Shown here: in pieces, positions 17,291-25,338 of the stretch | Layout: each line of letters starts with the position of its first letter | How positions within the stretch are numbered: the stretch's first letter is position 1 | From: a virus | Length of the DNA: 40,152 nucleotides | IMG/VR virus record: IMGVR_UViG_3300008450_000115 | Location: 1-40,152 of that record | Direction: 5' to 3' (one strand) | Translations under genes and position numbers: made by a program | The notes under the pieces: generated by a model | Seen by the model: the letters and a program-made list of their open reading frames with translations, nothing else | Told to the model about the DNA's origin: nothing | Database searches by the model: none

Positions 17291-18310
17291 ATGTCATTTA
17301 AAAGATTAGATCCAGAAGATATTTCAATTAGTGCGGAATCAATTGTAGCACCAGCATGGTCAGGACAGTTAACAACTCTAACAGGTTCAAACAACTTCTA
17401 TACTTCTTCACAACAAGTAGGTGTAGGAGCCGGTAACTACTACTATAACATCTACCAATCAGACCCTGCAACAACAGGAGCAGACGTACAGTTTTCAATT
17501 GCATACGGAAATATTCAAGGAAGTGGATCACAACAAATTAATCCACAGGTAGTTGGATTAACTCCATCCTCAGTAATATATGGACAGTATAGAACTTTAG
17601 TAAACGGTGACGAAAATACAAACTTTATATTTGGAAACACAACACCAAACTCAGTCTTTATAATTTCAGTAAACAGATCTAAATACAAAGAAAAACTACT
17701 ACCAGGTAGTTTTAACTTAACATTAGCAAGTGGAAGTACTGTATTAAAGTTAACCGATAACTCTAAAAGCGTTACTACAATATCTTATGTAGATTCAGGA
17801 AGAGTTTACGATATTGTATCAGGCTCAGACGGACTACCGTATTCCGGAACAGGATTTACACCAAACTCAGGTTCTTATGGTAAATTCTTACCAGATGTAG
17901 GTACTATTGTACTAAACGGAGATGCATTAAGAGCGACAGCTGCAGGTGGAGGTATAGGATTAACATACACAGAAGCTTCAGGAGTTTCTTCGCAAATAAA
18001 TCTTAACTTATTCTACAATGTTTTAAAAGCAAGTGGTAGTTTTAAACTACAATCTGAGGAAACAATCACATCAGATTATGTATTTGTTAGAGTAAGAAAC
18101 AGTGAATTTAATTATTCAACAAACCCTTCAATCATATCAGGTTCAGGACAATTAAGATATGATGTACTTGTAAATTCACCACAAGCATATATTACAACAG
18201 TAGGTTTATATAATGATAATAACGACCTACTAGGAGTTGCTAAATTATCAAAACCATTATTAAAAGATTTTACAAAAGAAGCGTTAGTAAGAATCAAGCT
18301 TGATTATTAA
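17291..18310 (+). CDS. Virion structural protein with shared C-terminal domain
   Basis: A 339-residue beta-rich protein. Its last ~75 residues (FVRVRNSEFNYS, AYITTVGLYNDNNDLLGVAKL, DFTKEALVRIKLDY) form a domain that recurs at the end of the next gene, including a 32-base identical DNA segment at 18186-18217. The first 200 residues are Ser/Gly/Thr rich and probably a surface beta structure. It is likely a fibre-base or adaptor protein. It starts six bases after the previous gene and ends just before the paralogue. Confidence 0.6.
   Translation: MSFKRLDPEDISISAESIVAPAWSGQLTTLTGSNNFYTSSQQVGVGAGNYYYNIYQSDPATTGADVQFSIAYGNIQGSGSQQINPQVVGLTPSSVIYGQYRTLVNGDENTNFIFGNTTPNSVFIISVNRSKYKEKLLPGSFNLTLASGSTVLKLTDNSKSVTTISYVDSGRVYDIVSGSDGLPYSGTGFTPNSGSYGKFLPDVGTIVLNGDALRATAAGGGIGLTYTEASGVSSQINLNLFYNVLKASGSFKLQSEETITSDYVFVRVRNSEFNYSTNPSIISGSGQLRYDVLVNSPQAYITTVGLYNDNNDLLGVAKLSKPLLKDFTKEALVRIKLDY
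18186..18217 (+). repeat. 32-base direct repeat, copy 1
   Basis: Identical to 19179-19210. Encodes the (P/A)YITTVGLYND segment in the C-terminal domain of the 339-residue structural protein. At this length, identity including synonymous positions points to recent duplication or conversion. Confidence 0.85.
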
Positions 18311-18313
18311 TGA

Positions 18314-19303
18314 ATGGGTGCTTACAAAAAACTAAACAAACAAGATGCTTATATAACTACCTATACTGCCCACAAGAATTGGGTAGTATCAGGTAGTCAA
18401 TTTGGTAGTTATAATATTCAAATACTATCAGGATCTTCCACAGATAATTTATCAAGTAGTTTAGCTCAATTATATTATCCATTAAAAGAATCGGGAAGTA
18501 TAGTTTCACATTCATACGATTACTATACAGACACTACATTAACAAACCCGAATCTTAGAAACTTCAACCCTTCTCCTTTTGTTATCTCTATTCCTAGATC
18601 AATGACAGGGGTAGAACTGAAACCTGGAGCACAGTTAAGCTTCTACTTAACTAATGTACAGCAATCAAGATACGTAACAACAAATTACTGGGCTAGCGGA
18701 TATACAAATGATCCATCGATAATAAATAATGTTGATATATTAGGATTAGTTGATGACGGTGAAGGAGGTTTATACCAGAGTGGAAGTAACCCAGTAAGAT
18801 ATGTAGGAGATATCATTTACCCGCACGGTATAATTATTATCACAGATCCAGATTATGTTGAGCAATTACAAATTATGTGGAATCCGATAATAGATTTACC
18901 AGGGTCTGAAGAAGTGATCTTATCTGGTAGGCCGGAACCACTTCCAAATCAATATAATAGTAACAACTTAGTATTATCTTGGCAATCAAGTCACCCAATA
19001 TTTACACATAACTACCACTGTAAAGTAAGAGAATCTGAATTTAACTATACCTACAATCAAACTGCATTAAGCGGGTCTTTAGGTACAGTATATGACAGCA
19101 ACCAGGAAATTTATTCAACCTCAGGAAGTATAAACAAAGGAGATAGAAATGATAACATAACAGGAAGTGCATTTCAACCATATATTACAACAGTAGGTTT
19201 ATATAATGATGCAAATGAATTAATTGCAGTAGGAAAAATGTCACAACCGGTACCAAAATCTGCAAATACAGAAATGACAATAATCGTAAAAATAGATATA
19301 TAA
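18314..19303 (+). CDS. Virion structural protein, paralogue of preceding C-terminus
   Basis: A 329-residue protein. The ATG at 18314 is used because the overlapping ATG at 18310 is in another frame. The N-terminal ~220 residues (YKKLNKQDAYITTYTAHKNW, SPFVISIPRSMTGVELKPGA) are unlike the previous protein, but the C-terminal domain (CKVRESEFNYTYN, QPYITTVGLYNDANELIAVG) is clearly related. The shared end may be a common docking domain for the same partner. It is coupled to the fibre gene by TAATG. Confidence 0.6.
   Translation: MGAYKKLNKQDAYITTYTAHKNWVVSGSQFGSYNIQILSGSSTDNLSSSLAQLYYPLKESGSIVSHSYDYYTDTTLTNPNLRNFNPSPFVISIPRSMTGVELKPGAQLSFYLTNVQQSRYVTTNYWASGYTNDPSIINNVDILGLVDDGEGGLYQSGSNPVRYVGDIIYPHGIIIITDPDYVEQLQIMWNPIIDLPGSEEVILSGRPEPLPNQYNSNNLVLSWQSSHPIFTHNYHCKVRESEFNYTYNQTALSGSLGTVYDSNQEIYSTSGSINKGDRNDNITGSAFQPYITTVGLYNDANELIAVGKMSQPVPKSANTEMTIIVKIDI
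19179..19210 (+). repeat. 32-base direct repeat, copy 2
   Basis: Identical to 18186-18217, in the paralogous C-terminal domain of the 329-residue structural protein. Confidence 0.85.
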
Positions 19304-21396
19304 TGGCAATTACATTAAGAACCGACTCAGGTTCAGCATTAACATTCACACAGGTAGATACGAATTTTACTTCGTTTTTTTACTCAGCTTCCCAATCAGG
19401 AAACACAGTGACTTTCTTTAGAACAGGGAGTACAGGGTTAGGTATAGCAAGAACAAGCTCTTCATTTAACCTGGTAGCAGATACATTTTGGACTGCATCA
19501 AGTAACGGGATAACTAGATTTAGTACAGTAACAGTAACAGGCTCATTAATACAAGGATCACCAGGAAACTCAGCTACCGGATTATACTCTCATGCAGAAG
19601 GAGTTACTACATCAGCAACAAAAACAGGTTCACATGCTGAAGGATTAAGTACTCAAGCATTCGGTAATTATTCTCACGCAGAAGGTTACTTAGCAGCAGC
19701 AACAGGATTATATTCACATGCAGAGGGTATAAGTAATACTGCAGCTGGAACAGGCTCACATGCCGAAGGAAATACAACAACAGCAAACGGCGATGCTTCA
19801 CATGCAGAAGGTCTAGGAACAACAGCAACAGGAGAAGCATCACACGCAGAAGGATCAGGTACTATAGCAAATGGAGACTATTCCCACGCCGAAGGCCAAG
19901 GTACAAGTACATCAGGATCTTATTCTCATGCAGAAGGTACCAGTACATACACAGAAGGACTTTATTCACATGCTGAAGGAAATCAAACTCAAGCAATAGG
20001 AGAAATTTCACATGCTGAAGGAGATAATACTCAGGCAATAGGTTTTGGTTCTCACGCAGAAGGGCAAGGTGGGCAAGCAATAGGTACCTACTCACATACA
20101 GAAGGAGAAAGTACCATAGCAAGAGGGTTTGCCTCTCACGCAGAAGGATTCGGTACACAAGCATCTGGATCACATTCACACGCTGAAGGATCTAACACAG
20201 TAGCTTTTGGATTATTTTCACATGCTGAAGGAAGTAACACAATAGCAAGAGGTATTATATCACACGCAGAAGGATCAGGATCTCTTGCATTAGGTACAGG
20301 TTCACATGCTGAAGGACTATTTACATCAGCATCAGGAGATTTCTCACATACTGCAGGATTTCAAACAGTAGCATCAGGGTACGGAGCTAATGCTGAAGGA
20401 TACGGTACAGTAGCGTCAGGTACAACATCTCATGCAGAAGGAACATTTACATCAGCATCAGGATATGCAGCACATTCAGAAGGATCCCAGACAGTAGCTC
20501 AAGGAAACTATTCACATGCAGAAGGTCAATTCGCAAGATCACAAGGAAACTGGTCTCATGCAGAAGGATTAAGGACAGTAGCATCAGGAAGTCACTCACA
20601 TGCTGAAGGAAACGCAACATCAGCTTCCGGTGTATATTCTCACGCTGAAGGATTTGAAACGCAAGCGATAGGACAGTATTCACATGCTGAAGGTCAACAA
20701 ACTCAAGCAATAGGAGATTATTCACATGCAGAAGGATTAAGGACAGTAGCATCTGGTTCACATCAACATGTTCAAGGTCAGCACAATATTTCATCCTCAG
20801 CTCAATCTGCTTTTATAATAGGTAATGGTATATCAAATGCTTCAAGAAGTAACTTAGTATTCGCTTCAGGAAGTACTTTCCAAGTAACAGGTTCACATAA
20901 TGTATCAGGATCAGTATATATAACAAATGATCTATATATGCAAGGAAACAAGATGTATAACTACGGAGCATTCTATCATACAGGATCTGACACCTTAACA
21001 TCAGGTACACCGTTTACACAATCATTTTCATCAACGTTTGAAGCATCTGGAGTAAGTGTTGCTGGAGCATCTAATACACGAATCACAGTAGCAAACTCAG
21101 GAACGTATAACGTAGGATTTTCAATACAAGTACAACAAACAACAGCAGATAGAGAGTTAGATATATGGTTTAAGAAAAATGGTACAGCAATACCAAATTC
21201 AAATACAAAAGGATCAACAAGAAATGGAGATTATCAAGTGTTTGCATGGAATTTTGTTACAACACTAGCTGCAGGAGATTACGTAGAATTGCTATACCAA
21301 AGCAATGGTTCAAACACAACAGTACCGTACATAGCAGGATCAGGACAAGTACCGGCAACACCATCAGCAATAATAACAGTAGCACAAGTAAGATAG
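19303..21396 (+). CDS. Tail fibre with SHAEG (YadA-head-like) repeats and C1q/TNF-like tip
   Basis: A 697-residue fibre protein in three parts. Residues 1-95 are a beta-rich attachment region. Residues 96-487 are 28 consecutive units of exactly 14 residues, most starting SHAEG and following S-H-A-E-G-x-x-T-x-A-x-G-x-x; this is the spacing of YadA-head left-handed beta-roll repeats, which form trimers. Residues about 545-697 (FTQSFSSTFEASG, NTRITVANSGTYNVGFSIQV, DYVELLYQSNGS) look like a C1q/TNF-type jelly roll, a common trimeric receptor-binding tip. The protein should therefore be a trimeric receptor-binding fibre. It is coupled to the preceding structural gene. Units 24 and 28 are identical in protein sequence, so repeat number may vary by recombination. 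Confidence 0.8.
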   Translation: MAITLRTDSGSALTFTQVDTNFTSFFYSASQSGNTVTFFRTGSTGLGIARTSSSFNLVADTFWTASSNGITRFSTVTVTGSLIQGSPGNSATGLYSHAEGVTTSATKTGSHAEGLSTQAFGNYSHAEGYLAAATGLYSHAEGISNTAAGTGSHAEGNTTTANGDASHAEGLGTTATGEASHAEGSGTIANGDYSHAEGQGTSTSGSYSHAEGTSTYTEGLYSHAEGNQTQAIGEISHAEGDNTQAIGFGSHAEGQGGQAIGTYSHTEGESTIARGFASHAEGFGTQASGSHSHAEGSNTVAFGLFSHAEGSNTIARGIISHAEGSGSLALGTGSHAEGLFTSASGDFSHTAGFQTVASGYGANAEGYGTVASGTTSHAEGTFTSASGYAAHSEGSQTVAQGNYSHAEGQFARSQGNWSHAEGLRTVASGSHSHAEGNATSASGVYSHAEGFETQAIGQYSHAEGQQTQAIGDYSHAEGLRTVASGSHQHVQGQHNISSSAQSAFIIGNGISNASRSNLVFASGSTFQVTGSHNVSGSVYITNDLYMQGNKMYNYGAFYHTGSDTLTSGTPFTQSFSSTFEASGVSVAGASNTRITVANSGTYNVGFSIQVQQTTADRELDIWFKKNGTAIPNSNTKGSTRNGDYQVFAWNFVTTLAAGDYVELLYQSNGSNTTVPYIAGSGQVPATPSAIITVAQVR
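19588..20763 (+). repeat. 28 tandem 42-base coding repeats
   Basis: Every unit is exactly 42 bases (14 codons) with no insertion or deletion, beginning with codons for Ser-His-Ala-Glu-Gly in most units (variants SHTEG, SHTAG, ANAEG, AHSEG). A degenerate 29th unit (QHVQG) follows. The DNA differs at synonymous positions, so the repeat is selected at protein level. Confidence 0.9.
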
Positions 21397-21403
21397 CAAA
21401 CAT

Positions 21404-21844
21404 ATGTGGTTATATAAAGGAAGCGAAATAAACCAACTTACAGATATGCCCGAACCTCAACCGTTCGGGTTTATCTATGAGGTAACACATATACCAACCG
21501 GTAGAAAGTACTTAGGTAAAAAGCAGTTAATATCTATTCAAAATAAACCGCTAGGCAAAAAAGAACTAGCTTTATTAACAGATAAAAGAGCAAGTAAAAA
21601 GAAACAGGTAATAAAAGAATCAGATTGGAAAACATATTACGGATCCAATCCAGAAATAAAACAGTTAATAAAAGAAGGAAAGCAGTCGGAATTCTCAAGA
21701 GAAATTCTTATCTTTGTACCTACAAAGAAACTGCTAACTTATTACGAGAATAAATTCCTATTTATTAACGAAGTAATTGAACCGCATACAAACTATATAA
21801 ATGACAATATAGAGGGTAGGTACTTTAAAAAAGATTTCTTATGA
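21404..21844 (+). CDS. Divergent GIY-YIG-type nuclease
   Basis: A 146-residue protein with FGFIYEVTHIPTGRKYLGKK at residues 21-40, which fits the GIY-YIG pattern (FIY at 23-25, YLG at 36-38) with an inserted Lys-rich helix and the later motif WKTYYGSNPEIKQLIKEG. A conserved Glu in LLTYYENKFLF (near residue 114) could be the metal ligand. Such proteins in T4-like phages are homing-type or structure-specific nucleases. It starts eight bases after the fibre gene and overlaps the next gene by four bases. The family is fairly sure; activity is inferred. Confidence 0.7.
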   Translation: MWLYKGSEINQLTDMPEPQPFGFIYEVTHIPTGRKYLGKKQLISIQNKPLGKKELALLTDKRASKKKQVIKESDWKTYYGSNPEIKQLIKEGKQSEFSREILIFVPTKKLLTYYENKFLFINEVIEPHTNYINDNIEGRYFKKDFL

Positions 21845-22401
21845 TAAAATTACAAGAGATAGTTGGACTACCAACGCTACAATACCACTTAGAAAACAAA
21901 CTGACGTTATCTGAGTGTATCTACAGGTATTCCTCAGACTCGTTTGTGCAATTGTTTGCTGAAGCAAGACAAGCTCTTAGAGACGGTAAAATTGAACTAA
22001 ACGAACAAGACGAAAAGCTACTAAGAGAAACCGATATAGGTGAGTACGGAATATTTGAAGGAAAAAAAGTTCCATTAGATCTTCCAATGGTTGATGAGGA
22101 ATTAGACGAAGCAGAATATAAAGGAAAGGATGTTGCTCTAAACAAACCAAAAAGAGGAGGTCCTAAAAAGTTCTTTGTATATGTCAAAAACCCAAAGACA
22201 GGTAATGTAAAAAAAGTAAACTTTGGAGACTCAGGAAACCTAACAGTAAAGATAAAGGAACCAGGAGCAAGAGCTGCGTTTGCTGCTCGTCACCAATGTG
22301 CTAAAAAGAAAGATAAAACAAGTCCAGGATACTGGTCATGTAATATAGGAAGATATTGGAAATCATTAGGAGGAAGTAAAAACTTCTCAGGATATTGGTA
22401 A
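21841..22401 (+). CDS. Conserved phage protein with Cys/Trp-rich C-terminal domain
   Basis: A 186-residue protein. Its C-terminal 75 residues (KKFFVYVKNPKTGNVKKVNF, then ARAAFAARHQCAKKKDK and SPGYWSCNIGRYWKSLGG) match a small basic domain that I recall as widespread in environmental and jumbo phages, often fused to other modules. Two Cys and several His/Trp could bind zinc or nucleic acid. The acidic N-terminal half (about residues 30-95) is unfamiliar. It overlaps the GIY-YIG gene by four bases (ATGA). Function unknown; a packaged DNA-binding protein is possible. Confidence 0.6.
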   Translation: MIKLQEIVGLPTLQYHLENKLTLSECIYRYSSDSFVQLFAEARQALRDGKIELNEQDEKLLRETDIGEYGIFEGKKVPLDLPMVDEELDEAEYKGKDVALNKPKRGGPKKFFVYVKNPKTGNVKKVNFGDSGNLTVKIKEPGARAAFAARHQCAKKKDKTSPGYWSCNIGRYWKSLGGSKNFSGYW

Positions 22402-22417
22402 AATAAACAAATATAAA

Positions 22418-22930
22418 ATGGATATAACACAACAAATTTTAAAACCACAAACTCTATCAGGAGAAGTAATTGCTTTATTGACTGAGAGAATAGGAGATGA
22501 GTATACAGCTCACTACTTCTATAGAAATGCATCAAACTGGTGTGAGGAAAAAGCATACTTAAAAGCAGCAGCATTCTTTGCAAAAGAAGCAGCTAATGAA
22601 TTAGAACATGCTGAAAAAGTACAAAAGTATTTAGTAGATTGGAATGTACTTCCAACCATCCCTGCAGTTAATATGCAATTTACTTTTAATTCATTAATTG
22701 ATATTGTAAATAAAGCATACCAATTAGAGTATAATTTATTCTTACAATACAATGCAAACTCAGCAGAGATATTCCCAGGAGATATTGCTACTTTTGATTT
22801 CTTACAAGAATTAAGAATTGGACAAACACAATCTGTAGCAGAATATGCAACTCTATTAAATGGAGCAGAATTGGTTAATATTGATAATAAATTAGACGTT
22901 CTTTATTACGAAAATCAATACTTTGGGTAG
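22418..22930 (+). CDS. Ferritin-like protein
   Basis: A 170-residue non-haem ferritin. Aligning by eye with bacterial FtnA gives the ferroxidase residues Glu28 (GDEYTAHY), Glu61 and His64 (NELEHAEK), Glu104 (YQLEYNL) and Gln136 (LRIGQTQS). The positions matching the third-site glutamates of FtnA appear to be Gly135 and Ser139, so only the di-iron site looks intact. Length matches the family. Ferritins oxidise Fe(II) and store it in a 24-mer cage; Dps or rubrerythrin-like roles are less likely because of the length and EIxxH spacing. It shares a one-base overlap with a GTG-started cupin-like gene. Phage ferritins are uncommon; iron capture or oxidative protection during infection is inferred. 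Confidence 0.8.
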   Translation: MDITQQILKPQTLSGEVIALLTERIGDEYTAHYFYRNASNWCEEKAYLKAAAFFAKEAANELEHAEKVQKYLVDWNVLPTIPAVNMQFTFNSLIDIVNKAYQLEYNLFLQYNANSAEIFPGDIATFDFLQELRIGQTQSVAEYATLLNGAELVNIDNKLDVLYYENQYFG

Positions 22931-23199
22931 TGACTGAACAAGTTAACCCTTATGTTCAAAGAAGGGAAAACAACTTAATTGTAAGAACATTCTCACAAGA
23001 TATTGATGAGGATGAATTGGTTTGGCATAGAGATGAGAAGGATAGGGAAGTAACAGTTCTTCAAGAAACAGATTGGCAATTTCAGTTTGATAATGAACTA
23101 CCGCAGTTACTAAAAGATGTAATATTTATACCAAAGAATACCTATCATAGGGTAATAAAAGGAACAGGGGAGTTAAATTTACAAATACTAGAATTCTAA
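22930..23199 (+). CDS. Small cupin-like protein
   Basis: An 89-residue protein started by GTG at 22930, which overlaps the ferritin stop. The pattern ELVWHRDEKDREVTVLQ, WQFQFDNELP, then DVIFIPKNTYHRVIKG is that of a single minimal cupin barrel, with candidate metal ligands His34 (VWHRD) and His in NTYHR. I recall similar proteins in environmental T4-like phages. Coupling to ferritin suggests a metal-related partner, but the ligand and reaction cannot be read from the sequence. Confidence 0.65.
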   Translation: MTEQVNPYVQRRENNLIVRTFSQDIDEDELVWHRDEKDREVTVLQETDWQFQFDNELPQLLKDVIFIPKNTYHRVIKGTGELNLQILEF

Positions 23200-23291
23200 T
23201 GGACGGAGGGCCAATAGCAAATTATTTAATACCAAGTATCTTGATATTTGGCACAATAATATTTATAATAGAATTAAAAAAGAAACAATGA
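23199..23291 (+). CDS. 30-residue single-pass membrane peptide
   Basis: A short ORF, ATG at 23199 sharing its A with the preceding stop (TAATG) and its TGA overlapping the next ATG at 23288. It encodes a 30-residue peptide with one hydrophobic helix (NYLIPSILIFGTIIFIIE) and a Lys-rich C-terminus, the topology of small membrane proteins with a cytoplasmic tail. The tight overlaps on both sides support it as a real gene; function unknown. Confidence 0.6.
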   Translation: MDGGPIANYLIPSILIFGTIIFIIELKKKQ

Positions 23292-23824
23292 AAAGATCAC
23301 AATTAGTACAAATTATCAAAGAAGAAATAAGAGGATACTCAAAATATGCTCCAGGAGGAGTAACTAAAGGAGGTACATCTAAGGAGTTTATGGATATCCT
23401 AACTACAATTGCAAAAGAACGTCCTGAGGAAGATGAAAAGTATCAAGGAGATCCAGAAAGAGGAAATAAAATTCTAGACAAAGCTAATCCACAAAATGTA
23501 GCTAGAATTACAAAAGGTGATAAACCTATATACGAAGAAGAGGAAAGACAGTATGCTAAGCAAGATGTTATTTGGTACTTAGATAGATTAGACCCTGACA
23601 CACAAGTAACAATTCCAAATATAAACCCGGGTGGATTCTCACGAGATGTAGGATGGAGAACTACAGCTGCAAAAGCTAAAGATGCATTAAGTACAGTAAA
23701 GTTTGATGGAAAATTTAAGCTATTTCAAGATTATCCTACTTATAAACACTTTACTTTAATACAATCCCCAGAAGAATTAGAGAGAAGAAGTAAATTCATG
23801 CGAGACTTTGGAGGACTAGATTAA
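23288..23824 (+). CDS. Unknown protein with capsid-targeting-like N-terminus
   Basis: A 178-residue protein opening with MKRSQLVQIIKEE, a basic amphipathic segment ending in IKE at residues 10-12. It closely matches the start of the gene at 34822 ([13 protein letters not shown]), although the two proteins are otherwise unrelated, and has the shape of a T4-type capsid-targeting sequence cut after (L/I)xE. The rest is charged with a Tyr/Trp-rich centre (YAKQDVIWYLDRLDPD). I do not recognise the domain. It is likely packaged in the head. Confidence 0.6.
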   Translation: MKRSQLVQIIKEEIRGYSKYAPGGVTKGGTSKEFMDILTTIAKERPEEDEKYQGDPERGNKILDKANPQNVARITKGDKPIYEEEERQYAKQDVIWYLDRLDPDTQVTIPNINPGGFSRDVGWRTTAAKAKDALSTVKFDGKFKLFQDYPTYKHFTLIQSPEELERRSKFMRDFGGLD

Positions 23825-24261
23825 TGAAAATACTACCAATAATAAAAGAAATACTCTCACCATCTCAAGAATATCATAATGCAGTTGAATCGATAAAGCA
23901 GCAAGGAGGTAAATTCTTAGGATCAGGTGATTATGGAGCAGCTTTTTTATTAGGAGATAAAGTAGTAAAAGTTACAACTGACGGAGAAGAGATTGAAGAT
24001 GCAAAGCAAATCAAACAAGTGAGAACAAAATACTTTGTCTATATTTATGATGTACAAGAAATCAATCCAAAACTGGCAATAATAACAATGGAGAATTTAG
24101 AACCATATACTGCTTCTCCCGACACTGTACCGATTGATGATATTTATGATGAAGCAGAAACATTAGGAATATATCCAGACTTAGAAGGACCAGGAGGTTC
24201 AGTTAAAATGGACAATGTAATGCAAGATAGAGCAGGTAAAGTAAAAATAATAGACGTATAA
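23824..24261 (+). CDS. Truncated protein-kinase-like protein with CTS-like start
   Basis: A 145-residue protein. After MKILPIIKE (IKE at 7-9, CTS-like) it shows the N-lobe of a protein kinase fold: glycine-rich loop FLGSGDYGAAF (31-41), VVKVT with Lys49 as the ATP-binding lysine, and a hinge-like IITMENLEPY. VKMDNVMQDRAGKVKIIDV (127-145) matches the catalytic-loop Asn131 and the metal-binding Asp144 of the DFG position. The usual catalytic Asp appears to be Ser126, and the protein stops just after IID, so the activation segment and most of the C-lobe are missing. It may be a pseudokinase or a minimal ATP-binding effector. Start and stop share TAATG overlaps with its neighbours. Confidence 0.65.
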   Translation: MKILPIIKEILSPSQEYHNAVESIKQQGGKFLGSGDYGAAFLLGDKVVKVTTDGEEIEDAKQIKQVRTKYFVYIYDVQEINPKLAIITMENLEPYTASPDTVPIDDIYDEAETLGIYPDLEGPGGSVKMDNVMQDRAGKVKIIDV

Positions 24262-24377
24262 TGGCAAAAGGTAAACATAGTTCTCCACAGAGAACAGATC
24301 ATAAGAAGAGGAGAAAATCAACACTAAAAATATTAAAGTTACTTAAACAGAATGATTTAGTGCTAAAGAATTTATAG
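24261..24377 (+). CDS. 38-residue basic peptide
   Basis: A short ORF starting at the TAATG overlap with the kinase-like gene and ending right before a terminator. It encodes MAKGKHSSPQRTDHKKRRKS followed by a leucine-rich amphipathic tail (LKILKLLKQNDLVLKNL). Charge and size suggest nucleic-acid binding. The position between coupled start and terminator supports it. Function unknown. Confidence 0.6.
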   Translation: MAKGKHSSPQRTDHKKRRKSTLKILKLLKQNDLVLKNL

Positions 24378-24404
24378 AAGGCTTGTTTTTACAAGCCTTT
24401 TTTC
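24378..24404 (+). terminator. Rho-independent terminator
   Basis: AAGGCTTGT pairs with ACAAGCCTT around a short T loop, followed by a T run to about 24403. It closes the operon that ends with the 38-residue peptide gene, eight bases before the primase start. Confidence 0.9.
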
Positions 24405-24411
24405 ATATATT

Positions 24412-25338
24412 ATGAGTATGGAAAGTCCTATACTACTTGGTTATTTAGAAAATATCTTAGGTAAATCCCACAAAAAAGCTAGGGAGAATTACGCATTTAC
24501 CTGTCCTAAATGTAATCATAAAAAGCCAAAACTAGAGGTAAATTTACATACAAATGAGAGAGGAGAAAATACCTTTGCTTGTTGGGTATGTGGATTTAAA
24601 GGTAAGACAATCAAATCTTTACTAAAACAATTACAAGTTCCTGCTGAACAAGCTTATGAAATTCTACGCTATGTTAGAAAAGGAGATGAGATAGGATACA
24701 AGGTAGATAATGTAGTTGAATTACCTAAAGAATTCAAACCAATCTACTCAGCATCACATACATCGGTTATAGCAAATAAAGTTAGAAGCTATTTATATCA
24801 AAGAGGGTTTACAGATAGGGATTTCCTAAAATATAACATAGGGTATTGTACTTCTGGGGATTATGAAGGGAGAATAATAGTACCTTCTTATAACGAATCC
24901 GGCCAATTAAACTTCTTTGTAGGAAGAACATATGAGAATGCTTTCAATAAGTACAGAAATCCTGAATCATCAAAAGACATTATAGGCTTCGAGAATCTAA
25001 TCAATTGGGACAGACCAATTGTATTAGTAGAAGGTGTGTTTGATGCTATAGCAGTAAAAAGGAATGCAGTTCCAATATTAGGAAAATCACTATCAAAGTC
25101 ATTACTAAAGAAAATAGTCGATAGTAGGGTGGAAGATATTTATATAGCACTTGATAAAGATGCTTTTAAAAGAGCGTTAGAGTACACAGAAAGGTTTTTG
25201 AACATGGGTAAAAGGGTCTACCTAGTAGATATGGAAGACAAAGATCCAAGTGAGATGGGATTTAAAAATTTCACTCATTATGTACAACAGGCTGAAGAAA
25301 TGGACTTAGGAAAACTTCTTCGCTATAAACTATCATAA
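24412..25338 (+). CDS. 61: DNA primase, gp61-like
   Basis: A 308-residue primase. The N-terminal zinc ribbon has Cys31, Cys34, Cys57 and Cys60 (CPKC, CWVC). A TOPRIM catalytic domain follows with VLVEGVFDAIAV (Glu207) and ALDKDAF (Asp248, Asp250). These are the residues that bind the metals for RNA primer synthesis. Length is close to T4 gp61 (342 residues). It would act with a replicative helicase that is not in this window. It begins eight bases after a terminator and is followed, one base later, by a nuclease gene. Confidence 0.9.
   Translation: MSMESPILLGYLENILGKSHKKARENYAFTCPKCNHKKPKLEVNLHTNERGENTFACWVCGFKGKTIKSLLKQLQVPAEQAYEILRYVRKGDEIGYKVDNVVELPKEFKPIYSASHTSVIANKVRSYLYQRGFTDRDFLKYNIGYCTSGDYEGRIIVPSYNESGQLNFFVGRTYENAFNKYRNPESSKDIIGFENLINWDRPIVLVEGVFDAIAVKRNAVPILGKSLSKSLLKKIVDSRVEDIYIALDKDAFKRALEYTERFLNMGKRVYLVDMEDKDPSEMGFKNFTHYVQQAEEMDLGKLLRYKLS

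Noticed and set aside
19588-20763. CRISPR-like array of regular repeats
   Set aside because: The repeats are tandem 42-base coding units with no unique spacers between identical repeats.
19607-20794. Long minus-strand open frames with Leu/His-rich repeats
   Set aside because: They are the reverse complement of the 42-base fibre repeats; the open frames come from the repeat period, not from a gene.
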